From CAZUZS01 sp964624795 (lineage in GTDB: Bacteria; Calditrichota; Calditrichia; RBG-13-44-9), in contig CAZUZS010000032.1 of the NCBI GenBank assembly GCA_964624795.1, forward strand, positions 1 through 49,130: DNA of 49,130 nt, read 5' to 3'. How positions within the stretch are numbered: the stretch's first letter is position 1; each line of letters opens with the position of its first letter. Of the stretch, positions 41,505-49,130 are shown one piece after another. The position numbers and the translations under genes were made by a program. The notes beneath the pieces are model-generated. The model worked only from the letters and a program-made list of their open reading frames with translations, was not told where the DNA came from and did not search any database.

Positions 41505-42227
41505 TTACTGAACCGTAAAAGTTTTCCAATTCGACTCTGAGCCAAAATTATTTCCGGCATCAACATCAATTCGCCACCGATATTCCCCCGAAGTGAGTGG
41601 CTGTGGATAACCCAATAGGGAGAGCTGCCAGCTTTCGGGATTATTGTATGTTGGGCTATGACTGTCGGTCAAAAGAGTCCCATAACGGTTGTTGCCAATT
41701 AATTTCTCCAACCGGAAAATGAAGCTTGGCGCGCCGGACGGACCAAAATTCCATTGGAATACAGGATTGGGATTGGCCGATGGACCAACCGGCGCCAGCA
41801 ATTCCGCCTTTTCCATCAATTTATAATTCACCGTATCGGATGGATCGCCATATTGATCCTCAGTATCGTACGCCCTAACAAAATAGTAGAAACGCATATT
41901 CAGGGCAACGGAATCGACATAAGTTGTGTCTTTCCCGCCTGCGGCGCTGGCAATTTTTTTGACTTGCGCGAAATTTTTATCGGGTGTTTCGCTGCGGTAC
42001 ACCGCATAACCGGCCAACGTTTTTTCCTGGTTGGGATGCCACTCCAGAAAAATACTGTTGGATTCCGGCACCGCGTCGATTCCGTGTTCAACTGCAAGCG
42101 TATCGGCAGTTTTGGGCACCAATTCCACTCTGGCCGGCGGCTCCGGCTTATTTGTGGCATCGCTGCATTGCTGCAGGATCAATCCCAAAAAGATAAGAAT
42201 AAAGGAAAATTTCAATAATATTTTCAT
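41505..42227 (-). CDS. Predicted lipoprotein with fibronectin type III domains
   Basis: A 240-residue protein with a hydrophobic signal and a lipobox-like LQQC (Cys21), pointing to a lipoprotein, although the lipobox is not canonical. Residues about 30-137 form a fibronectin type III domain (IFLEWHPNQEKTLAGYAVYR, YYFVRAYDTEDQYGDPSDTV). A second beta-sandwich spans about 140-240 (PVFQWNFGPSGAPSFIFRLE; YRWRIDVDAGNNFGSESNWK). Its ATG lies 2 nt after the stop of the PorV-like gene, so it is the third gene of the porU-porV-like operon. That context suggests a role at the outer membrane in type IX secretion or cargo attachment. No homologue can be named. Confidence 0.8.
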   Translation of the reverse strand: MKILLKFSFILIFLGLILQQCSDATNKPEPPARVELVPKTADTLAVEHGIDAVPESNSIFLEWHPNQEKTLAGYAVYRSETPDKNFAQVKKIASAAGGKDTTYVDSVALNMRFYYFVRAYDTEDQYGDPSDTVNYKLMEKAELLAPVGPSANPNPVFQWNFGPSGAPSFIFRLEKLIGNNRYGTLLTDSHSPTYNNPESWQLSLLGYPQPLTSGEYRWRIDVDAGNNFGSESNWKTFTVQ

Positions 42228-42229
42228 GC

Positions 42230-43297
42230 TTAAAACCTTATGGATGTGCTTAGTCGGTGGCTTCCACCCAATTCGTGTCCCTTGAACGCATAGTCGAAAT
42301 TGAAGAACAGCACCTTCATTCCAATCCCGGCTGCAAACTGCTGGTTATCCAGTCCAAAACGGATAGCCAATCTGTCGTAATACACATACTCTATTCCGAA
42401 GTGGCTTACCTTTTCGTAGCGGTCCTCCAGAGCATACGCTAACAGCAGTTGGCCGCGAATTCTGGGAATCGGCTGAAAATAAGACAGCCCCAGCGACCAA
42501 CTCCTTTCAATATTTGAGGATTGGCGAGAATCCGTATTCCATGTGATTTTGGTTTTTGTTAAATCTTTGAGCGCATATCCAAACGCAAATTTGCCAAGCC
42601 GATTGTCATCAAACAGATCGTCCAGGCCAAATTTGAACATACCCCCCAAATCCAGCCCCAGCCCGCTGGCGCTCTGGTTAAACAGCGATTGCCGAATGAA
42701 CTTAATGTTCACACCCAGCGGGATTTCGATAGGAAGAACGAAATACTGCCAGCCGAAATCCAGGTTAAGCTTGTACGATTTTGCCAGCGTAAGAAAAAAT
42801 GCATCATTTGTGAAGCTGCTGTAGCCCAGGGGCGCATCGGTCAGAACCGTTCCAAGCTCCTGCAATTCCTGCCAGCTCGAAGCATTGGTGCTTTCATCAT
42901 TTACCCGGGTCGAATAGTCGGAGCCTAAATTCTGCGAATCGTAACGCGGAATATCAGCAACGCTCAAACGAATCCAGTTCAGTGAAAACGCCGCCCCTCC
43001 GTACAGCGGTTTAGTGAACCCGACCTGGTGGTGCCGTTCCAGAGATTTGAAGAGCGAAGCGTACATGCCGAAAAGCTCCTGGCGGAGGAGCGTCGAAGCG
43101 CCGGCCGGATTCCAGTAGAAAGCCGATCCGTCATTTGCAACTGCTACAAAAGCGCCGCCCATTGCCATGGCCCGGGCGCCAATGCCCATCTCCAGAAACG
43201 ATCCGGCGTATTTCGTGCTGGCCGCAGAAAGCGGAACCGATTCAGCCAAACAAAAAATCATTACAGCAAAAGCAATTATTTTCAATCTATTTTTCAT
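42230..43297 (-). CDS. porV: PorV/PorQ-family outer-membrane protein
   Basis: A 355-residue protein with a signal peptide (about 1-25) and the family N-terminal motif MGIGARAMAMGGAFVAVAND, then GSAFYWNPAG (residues 37-66). It ends in a strand (GGSHRLSTSIRF) with a terminal Phe, as in outer-membrane barrels. PorV is the barrel that shuttles type IX cargo to the sortase PorU. PorQ and FadL-like proteins share the motif, so the symbol is supported mainly by the neighbour. It overlaps the C25 protease gene by 4 bp (ATGA), and porU-porV pairing is known in Porphyromonas. Confidence 0.82.
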   Translation of the reverse strand: MKNRLKIIAFAVMIFCLAESVPLSAASTKYAGSFLEMGIGARAMAMGGAFVAVANDGSAFYWNPAGASTLLRQELFGMYASLFKSLERHHQVGFTKPLYGGAAFSLNWIRLSVADIPRYDSQNLGSDYSTRVNDESTNASSWQELQELGTVLTDAPLGYSSFTNDAFFLTLAKSYKLNLDFGWQYFVLPIEIPLGVNIKFIRQSLFNQSASGLGLDLGGMFKFGLDDLFDDNRLGKFAFGYALKDLTKTKITWNTDSRQSSNIERSWSLGLSYFQPIPRIRGQLLLAYALEDRYEKVSHFGIEYVYYDRLAIRFGLDNQQFAAGIGMKVLFFNFDYAFKGHELGGSHRLSTSIRF

Positions 43298-46200
43298 TTC
43301 AGCTTTGCCACCTTCAGGATTTCTTCTTTCTCTTTTCCTTCAAATTTTGCCCGAATCAGCGCAAAGTAAACACCGTTTGCCACTTCATTGCCATCGTCAT
43401 CGATACCCTTCCAGATCAATTCTCCATAACCGATACGGCGGGAATCATTATTCCCGGGAGCAGAAGTGTTTTCATCGTTCTTGATGCGCCGGATGAGGCG
43501 GCCCGAAACCGTGTAAATACGGATTTCAAAATCGTCAATAATTTCTCCGCTGGGGGAGGAGATGTAGTAAGAGAAAATGGTTTGATCCGTAAAGGGATTC
43601 GGGTAATTACCAAAAACGTGCAAATCAAAAGCATCGTCCACCTGCAGGTTGTAATCGGTCGTTGTCTTGTTCCCATTCACATCTTTGACTTCAACCTTCA
43701 AATCGTGGTTGCCCAGATCCAGTTCAGGATAAACCGTCATCCCCAAAATCTTTGACTGCTGCACCGAATCCGGAATCAGAACCTGCTCATCAGGTACTTT
43801 AATTCCATCTATAAGAATGCCGATCTGTTCCCTGCTGATATTCAGACCGCTTTCATCCTCAATCAACACGTGCAATACCGGATTTGGAGCGACAAGGGTT
43901 TTCGCCCGGACGTGGCGGCCATTGATGGTCAACTCGATATTGGGTGGCTTCGAATCGCTGGAGAAGAAGGGAGCATAAATGCCATCCTTTTCCGGTGTGG
44001 CGATCAGCGCTCCCAGGGCGGTATCCACAACTGCCGGTTCATTCTGCCACACCTGGGTTTGTTCGTTCCAACGGTAAAGCTTGGCATCCGCCAGCCGGTT
44101 CGACCCGCTATCAATGGCAGCCTTGTTCAATAATAGCTTCAGGAAGTACGGAGTATTGACTTGCGCATCATTATTGAAAAATTTGATTCGGAATATCTCC
44201 GGCGCGGCATTACCCTTTAACGGGATGGATTGCAGTCCGGTCTGTGTCCTGTTCCCGGGGAATTTCTCGATTTTCAGCATAGCTGCCGACGGCTCCGCGA
44301 TAACGCCCGGCGCCATCCTGAATTGTCCCGCATTCCCGACCGAAATTGTGTCGTTGCCTGCACCCGTATAAGTGGAACCCAACTCCGGCGTGAGGTTCAC
44401 CATGTTCACGGCCAATGAAACGCTGTCGATGTTATTCTTGGAATTAAAATCCGGAGACTGCCCCTGCCGGTTCACAACGGTGTAAATCCGGTAAGTCGGG
44501 ATATTCAGCGCAAACGGGAAATCCATTTTTATCGTCACACTATCCTTGCCATCTATGGAAACAGTTTGCGAGGCAAACGGCGTGTCCGAGATATAATTAT
44601 CATGCCCGTTGTAAGCTCGTATTACCACATCCTGTGCCGGAATATCTCCTGAATTCCCGATGCTGACCCCTAATTTGACTTTTTCTTCCCCGACCAGCCG
44701 GGTCTTTCCGCTGTAAACAAGAGGGTCCGGACGGGTCTCGACGACCTCGTAATTCCCGTTCAGTTTTCGCACCTGGCCGTCACTGTTTATTACATAAATA
44801 AAGTAATACACGATTTCCGGTGCCAGTGCAGGTGGAATTTTTCCGACCGTGCGATAGGTGTTGGGGGCAATATTCGCAGTGCGAAGGTGAATCGTATCGC
44901 TCTGCGAGGCACTGTTTGGCAGGATCGCCACAAGATTGACTTCGGACACATCCAGAACATCCCGGACGGATAACTGAATAGACACGCTGTCTTCAGCATT
45001 GGGAACAGCAGGAATTATCCGCACTGAATCCAGAATGGCGTAATTGACGGCGACTTGCTTTACACCCGATGCATCCGTCGAATTATCCGACAGGTAGGCG
45101 CGAAGGTAGCCGGGACCATCCGGAAAAGTTGCCGGAATGGCAATCGAGTGGGTCAACTGTCCACCGGAAGAAAAAATCGGCTCCCGGACGACGACCTCGT
45201 TGTCCTTATTGGACAATTCCAGGTATCCTTCCCCGGACGAAATATTGGAATTCACGGATACCTGAATGGTGTCGCCCCTCCCCGGCAAATCATTATCGGC
45301 GCTGACCGTTAAATCCTGCTCAGGATTCTGCAGAAAAATGTATGGATCACCAATCAGATTATACTGATGGATCATGTCGTATTTCAGAATGGAATGTCCC
45401 CATTGCGAACCACTTACTATGGTATCGTTCATAACATATTGCGATGTGAGGAAATAATCAATTTTCCCGAGGGTTACTGCCTCGCCTACCGAAAGGCCGG
45501 ATGCAAAAAGATGTTTCGCCACATTCCATAGAATGGCATAATCGTTGGACACCCAGCCAAGACCGGAGGAGCCCATCATACCGATGGCACCTTTATCCCG
45601 CGCAAGCACCATCTTCTGCGCCAGCCCGGGATTCCCGGGGTTTTCGAAGGCCCCCGTAAAGCAAGTCATGCTGGCGATGAAGGGGTACATTCCCTGGTTG
45701 TTCAGGCGGTTCACGTCGTCCAGATTGAAAAGACTCACGTCGGCCCAGATGGCCCCACCGCCGTGCCCCAGGAAAGTCATGAATTTTACGCCATCATCAA
45801 AATACTCAATCAAATCCGTTGGTCCACCGTAATTGGGATCAAACTGAAGACTGTCATCTTTAATAGTGTTCAACTTAAACGATGTATAGTTGCGGGGGAG
45901 CAGCATATCTATAATCCGCTGGTTCTGCGTGCGGAAAGCCGGTTTGTGGGAAGGCACTTCCGGATCGCCGCTTATTTCATACGTGCTTTTGTCATTGCCG
46001 CTAATAAAGAGCGTTTGGTTGCGCCACGTCCCTATCACAGGATGCTGAACATATTCTTTGATTTTGGCAATTACATTTACCACGCCGCTGTTGCTGCTAA
46101 CCGGCAGCCGCCCAATGAAAAGATCGGGCAGATAATCGTCTCCGGATACCAGCGCGTATGGCAAATCGGATGCGATTGCGCCAAATTTTTCCGATTGGAA

Positions 46201-48318
46201 AAAGAAGGTTGGTACATAGTCCAGGCTCAAAGGATTCCGCGATTTGTAATTTTCATTGGCATCTCCGAGCAGCAAAACATATTTCAACCGGTGGGAGTGA
46301 TCCCAGTTGTAGAAGGCGTATTTCAGGAAGCTTTTGATGGCCAGGGGCGATTTGATCCCGTCGTTGAATTCATCATAAATATCCTGCACTTTGACCATGA
46401 CCACATTCAATCCCTGTTGCCGCCGGAAATCTGCCAGCTCTTGCGCCAGGTCATAAAACTTGTCATGGGTGATAATCAGGTAATCTGCCGAATTGGCCGG
46501 GTCTTTGAGTGTGAGGGATGGATTTTGTTCATCGTAAGGAGCATCTTTTTCGATGCGCAACGGTTTCAGCCTGGCGTTGCTGGCAACCGCCAAATAATCC
46601 ACGTCCGGCGAGTAAATATTATCCTGAAAGATAATCCTGTAGCGGGGATGATTGGCAGTGCCTTCCACCTGCAGTTTGTAGTTTACAATCTTGCTGATTC
46701 CCTTTTTGTATATTTCGATATCCGGCCGGGTAAAGCCGGTCAGCTCAAACTGGTAAAGCGGATTGTTCGGATAATAAACCGATGCGAGAGCTGGGCGTGT
46801 GAATTCTAGTGAATTATCGTCGGCGCGGTACTGCCTGTCATAAGTGATATCGGCCCAATTGAACAGAACATAATCGGTCTGGTTTTGCGCGGCAATAGAG
46901 GGCATCTGGATTTCCAGGTCGTTTCGGCCGTTCGCCAGGTCAATGGTTCTGATGCTGGAGTTTGCGCCGGTACTCAATGTAAAAGGCTGCTGGGCATACC
47001 ACTCGTTGGCGGTTTGTCCCACCAGTCGCTGGTTCAGCCATACCATCATGGTGTGGGATGTCTGCGATTTGCCGGTGAATTTCATGGTCACCTGCACCGG
47101 ATTGTAGGAATTCGAATCCGGATAGGATAAATCCAGCGAATAAGATTTCTTCCCAATTGCCTGAATTCCGGAATCGAAAAACCATGAATCCCTGGTGTAA
47201 GTCAGGTTGTGCGTGTTGCCGTATCCAAGCCGCTCAAAAACATTATCTTTTTCGTAGTGCACGGTGAAGGGATAGAAGCGTGCGAGATTGTACTGCGTGG
47301 AATTGGACTGGATAATTGCCCCGCTCTCCTCGATCATGCGCAAACCGTTGGCGCCTCCCCAGCTCAGCCAATAGACATTTTCGTCACTGAATGGATCGGC
47401 ATATACATCGGGATACTGCGCCAGAAAAGTTTTCTCATTTCGTTCTCCCCAGAATTCCAGGTAGTCTTCCGGATCGAACTCCTGGTCCTGGTCTCCCGAA
47501 ACAAAAATGGCAACATCGTTTCCCTTATTGGTCAGGCGCAGCGATTGGGGATTTATGCTCCCTAAATCGATGCCGGCATCTTCCAGGTCCTGGCCGGTCA
47601 CCCGGTATATGCCTTTCTGATCCACGTAAATCTTGGCCTGGTTATCAACGTTATTTGCGTGCAGCGGCATCGATGAAACCTGCGATTGTGCCGGAATAAT
47701 AGGCGCAATGGCAGACACCTGGCTGCCGTTGAGGGCAAATTTATCAAACAGGTTTCTCTCCTCCACGGCCAGGTTCTGCGGCGGCTGGTTATTGTTTGCA
47801 GAAAATCTTATCTTAATTTTCAACGAGGCAAAATACTGAATTCCGCTGGTCGTTACCTGGGCCGGGAAAATTTGCAGACCCATGATCCGGTAATCCCGAA
47901 ATATGCCCGATTCATTGATATTCACAACCTGCGCTGGGTAAACCATTGGTGCAGCATCCACAGAATAATGGGCGGAATCCTGTGAATCGGATACATACAC
48001 AACCGGGCTGACGCCGGGATAATTTTTCTTTTCGCTGGAAAGAATTTCCCACGCAACCTTGCCCTGCGGCGCAACCAGGGAGGTGGAAAAAACCGGCAGC
48101 AAGGGGCGGCCTGCTTCATAATTGTAATCCAGTCCCGGAACACTGATGGAAACCAGCCGGGGGTTCAGTTTACCGGATGTCAAAACCGGTTCCGGAAACC
48201 GAAAATTTACGATAATGAATTCCGGCGTTTGTTGCTCTACTTCATAGAATTCGGTAGCGGCGAATGCAAAGCTAAAGAACGAGAGTAAAAGCCCTGTGAG
48301 AATTGTTTTATGAATCAT
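43294..48318 (-). CDS. porU: Gingipain-type C25 cysteine protease, PorU-like type IX sortase candidate
   Basis: A 1,674-residue exported protein. Signal peptide about 1-21; an N-terminal pro-region and beta-sandwich part about 22-600; a peptidase C25 domain about 611-995 starting ADYLIITHDKF. The catalytic pair is intact: His852 in GHGGG and Cys886 in ASMTCFTGAF, 34 residues apart as in gingipains. Several Ig-like segments fill about 1,000-1,560. A type IX-style C-terminal domain (about 1,570-1,674) has YPNPF, VSGRLIRRI, DDDGNEVANGVYF and a final KVAKLK. PorU is the C25-family sortase that cleaves this domain from cargo. Adjacency to a PorV-like gene supports that role. A secreted cargo protease is the alternative. 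The start ATG at 48318 is the only good one. Confidence 0.85.
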   Translation of the reverse strand: MIHKTILTGLLLSFFSFAFAATEFYEVEQQTPEFIIVNFRFPEPVLTSGKLNPRLVSISVPGLDYNYEAGRPLLPVFSTSLVAPQGKVAWEILSSEKKNYPGVSPVVYVSDSQDSAHYSVDAAPMVYPAQVVNINESGIFRDYRIMGLQIFPAQVTTSGIQYFASLKIKIRFSANNNQPPQNLAVEERNLFDKFALNGSQVSAIAPIIPAQSQVSSMPLHANNVDNQAKIYVDQKGIYRVTGQDLEDAGIDLGSINPQSLRLTNKGNDVAIFVSGDQDQEFDPEDYLEFWGERNEKTFLAQYPDVYADPFSDENVYWLSWGGANGLRMIEESGAIIQSNSTQYNLARFYPFTVHYEKDNVFERLGYGNTHNLTYTRDSWFFDSGIQAIGKKSYSLDLSYPDSNSYNPVQVTMKFTGKSQTSHTMMVWLNQRLVGQTANEWYAQQPFTLSTGANSSIRTIDLANGRNDLEIQMPSIAAQNQTDYVLFNWADITYDRQYRADDNSLEFTRPALASVYYPNNPLYQFELTGFTRPDIEIYKKGISKIVNYKLQVEGTANHPRYRIIFQDNIYSPDVDYLAVASNARLKPLRIEKDAPYDEQNPSLTLKDPANSADYLIITHDKFYDLAQELADFRRQQGLNVVMVKVQDIYDEFNDGIKSPLAIKSFLKYAFYNWDHSHRLKYVLLLGDANENYKSRNPLSLDYVPTFFFQSEKFGAIASDLPYALVSGDDYLPDLFIGRLPVSSNSGVVNVIAKIKEYVQHPVIGTWRNQTLFISGNDKSTYEISGDPEVPSHKPAFRTQNQRIIDMLLPRNYTSFKLNTIKDDSLQFDPNYGGPTDLIEYFDDGVKFMTFLGHGGGAIWADVSLFNLDDVNRLNNQGMYPFIASMTCFTGAFENPGNPGLAQKMVLARDKGAIGMMGSSGLGWVSNDYAILWNVAKHLFASGLSVGEAVTLGKIDYFLTSQYVMNDTIVSGSQWGHSILKYDMIHQYNLIGDPYIFLQNPEQDLTVSADNDLPGRGDTIQVSVNSNISSGEGYLELSNKDNEVVVREPIFSSGGQLTHSIAIPATFPDGPGYLRAYLSDNSTDASGVKQVAVNYAILDSVRIIPAVPNAEDSVSIQLSVRDVLDVSEVNLVAILPNSASQSDTIHLRTANIAPNTYRTVGKIPPALAPEIVYYFIYVINSDGQVRKLNGNYEVVETRPDPLVYSGKTRLVGEEKVKLGVSIGNSGDIPAQDVVIRAYNGHDNYISDTPFASQTVSIDGKDSVTIKMDFPFALNIPTYRIYTVVNRQGQSPDFNSKNNIDSVSLAVNMVNLTPELGSTYTGAGNDTISVGNAGQFRMAPGVIAEPSAAMLKIEKFPGNRTQTGLQSIPLKGNAAPEIFRIKFFNNDAQVNTPYFLKLLLNKAAIDSGSNRLADAKLYRWNEQTQVWQNEPAVVDTALGALIATPEKDGIYAPFFSSDSKPPNIELTINGRHVRAKTLVAPNPVLHVLIEDESGLNISREQIGILIDGIKVPDEQVLIPDSVQQSKILGMTVYPELDLGNHDLKVEVKDVNGNKTTTDYNLQVDDAFDLHVFGNYPNPFTDQTIFSYYISSPSGEIIDDFEIRIYTVSGRLIRRIKNDENTSAPGNNDSRRIGYGELIWKGIDDDGNEVANGVYFALIRAKFEGKEKEEILKVAKLK

Positions 48319-48635
48319 GTTTCCTATGATTATTTAATGCAAGACAACGTTAAATTTAAACAACATACTTTCCAAATTACAATTGAATTTAAAATAGAAG
48401 ATACGCTGCCCAAACCTTCCGGGCTTGTTGTACGGGGGTGATCCAACTGAGGAGGAACGCTATTATCAGATATTAAATATCAACACAGACTCGAAACAAA
48501 ACGCTGGTTCGCTTCCTCCAACAAAACAAATCCCACTCATTCAGCCTTAAACAATGAAAAACAGCCACTTCTTATTTTATTTCCACCACAAGGGAATCGG
48601 TAATTCCCCTGTGGTAGAAGCTTGTTCCATAATTA
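48319..48635. other. 317-bp intergenic region with a strong inverted repeat
   Basis: Between two minus-strand secretion-related genes. It holds the inverted repeat at 48583-48617 and presumably the promoter of the C25 gene, but no clear -35/-10 pair or credible ORF stands out. Confidence 0.5.
48583..48617. repeat. Inverted repeat, 15-nt arms, 13 of 15 paired
   Basis: CCACCACAAGGGAAT and ATTCCCCTGTGGTAG flank a 5-nt loop. It starts 19 nt after the stop at 48636 and may be a transcript-end hairpin. Neither strand has a T-run after it, so it is not a classical intrinsic terminator. Confidence 0.6.
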
Positions 48636-49130
48636 CTATTTTGTATAAACTATCTTCCTGACTTTATGAATTCCGTAGTCCTTTACGGTCAGGATTACAT
48701 AATAAATACCGTTCGACACCGGATTCCCGCTTCCATCCCGTGCATCCCAGACAATATCATCATAAACCCCCGGGGCAAGGCGTGCATTGTTCAGAAGCGT
48801 GCGGACTTTTTGTCCCAGCATATTATAAATGTCCAGGTTGACATTGCCCTCTTTAGCCACCGAAAATTTTAGATGTGTCGACGGATTGAATGGATTGGGA
48901 TAGTTCTGATCAAGCGCAAAATCCTTCGGCAGCGGAAGCGCGGTAGCGGAAACAATTTTCCCATAAGAATGCATGGCGCCGTTTACGTCCCTGGAACCGA
49001 GTTTGTAATAATAGGTGGAATTCTCCACCAGATTGCGGTCGGTGTATTCATAGCTATTTGTGGTATTGCTGTTCACATGACCGGGAATAATCTGCTGGTT
49101 GATCTGAACGAAGTTTCCGGTCTCGCTCTC
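48636..49130 (-). CDS. Secreted protein with type IX sorting-type C-terminal domain, 5' part beyond window
   Basis: 164 residues of the C-terminus of a larger gene; the frame is open to base 49,130. The first part looks like the end of a fibronectin type III domain (STYYYKLGSRDVNGAMHSYG). It is followed by the sorting-type domain: FALDQNYPNPFNPSTHLKFS, IYNMLGQKVRTL, WDARDGSGNPVSNGIYYVIL and the end KVRKIVYTK. This domain marks proteins exported and anchored by type IX secretion, and appears widely in FCB-group genomes. The catalytic or binding part of the protein is outside the window. Confidence 0.88.
   Translation of the reverse strand, partial: ESETGNFVQINQQIIPGHVNSNTTNSYEYTDRNLVENSTYYYKLGSRDVNGAMHSYGKIVSATALPLPKDFALDQNYPNPFNPSTHLKFSVAKEGNVNLDIYNMLGQKVRTLLNNARLAPGVYDDIVWDARDGSGNPVSNGIYYVILTVKDYGIHKVRKIVYTK

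Overview
The window (49,130 bases, one 100-N gap) is a draft-assembly segment from a bacterium of the FCB (Fibrobacterota-Chlorobiota-Bacteroidota) superphylum. The evidence is a PorU-like C25 protease next to a PorV-like barrel, type IX secretion-style C-terminal domains with YPNPF motifs, and a long charged tail on ribosomal protein L17. Promoters look like ordinary sigma70 sites (for example TTGACA-17-TATATT) and GGAG-type ribosome binding sites are common. That points away from Bacteroidota proper and towards lineages such as Calditrichota, KSB1 or Ignavibacteriota. The phylum is an inference.

Region 1 (1-2,871, minus strand): the 5' part of urocanate hydratase (hutU), an assembly gap, and a secreted glycosyl-hydrolase-like (GHL10/DUF187) protein. 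The two sides of the gap share an identical 55-bp sequence. The gap is therefore probably an assembly artefact, and the two genes probably lie 38 bp apart.

Region 2 (2,968-34,172, minus strand): a 31-kb uninterrupted gene-expression supercluster, read from high to low coordinates. Its order is tRNA-Thr(TGT), tRNA-Tyr, tRNA-Gly, tRNA-Thr(GGT), tuf, rpmG, tRNA-Trp, secE, nusG, rplK, rplA, rplJ, rplL, rpoB, rpoC, rpsL, rpsG, fusA, rpsJ, rplC, rplD, rplW, rplB, rpsS, rplV, rpsC, rplP, rpmC, rpsQ, rplN, rplX, rplE, rpsN, rpsH, rplF, rplR, rpsE, rpmD, rplO, secY, map, infA, rpmJ, rpsM, rpsK, rpsD, rpoA, rplQ. The tRNA-tuf, beta (rif), str, S10, spc and alpha operons of other bacteria are thus joined end to end. 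The only clear intrinsic terminator I found lies after rplQ. tuf is absent from the str part, and adk is absent between secY and map.

Region 3 (34,266-39,399): a solitary DppB-type ABC permease (minus). Divergent from it is a cstA plus methionine-gamma-lyase-type gene pair (plus), separated by one nucleotide and closed by an intrinsic terminator. Then come a stand-alone Lrp/AsnC ligand-binding (RAM) domain protein with a near-consensus promoter, and cytidine deaminase (cdd), both minus.

Region 4 (39,424-49,130, minus strand): cell-envelope and secretion genes. These are an outer-membrane barrel protein with a C-terminal coiled coil, a single-domain SLBB protein, and a tightly packed operon of a PorU-like C25 protease, a PorV-like barrel and a fibronectin-type-III lipoprotein. 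The window ends in the C-terminal part of a secreted protein with a type IX sorting-type domain. No rRNA, CRISPR array, insertion sequence or phage gene was seen.
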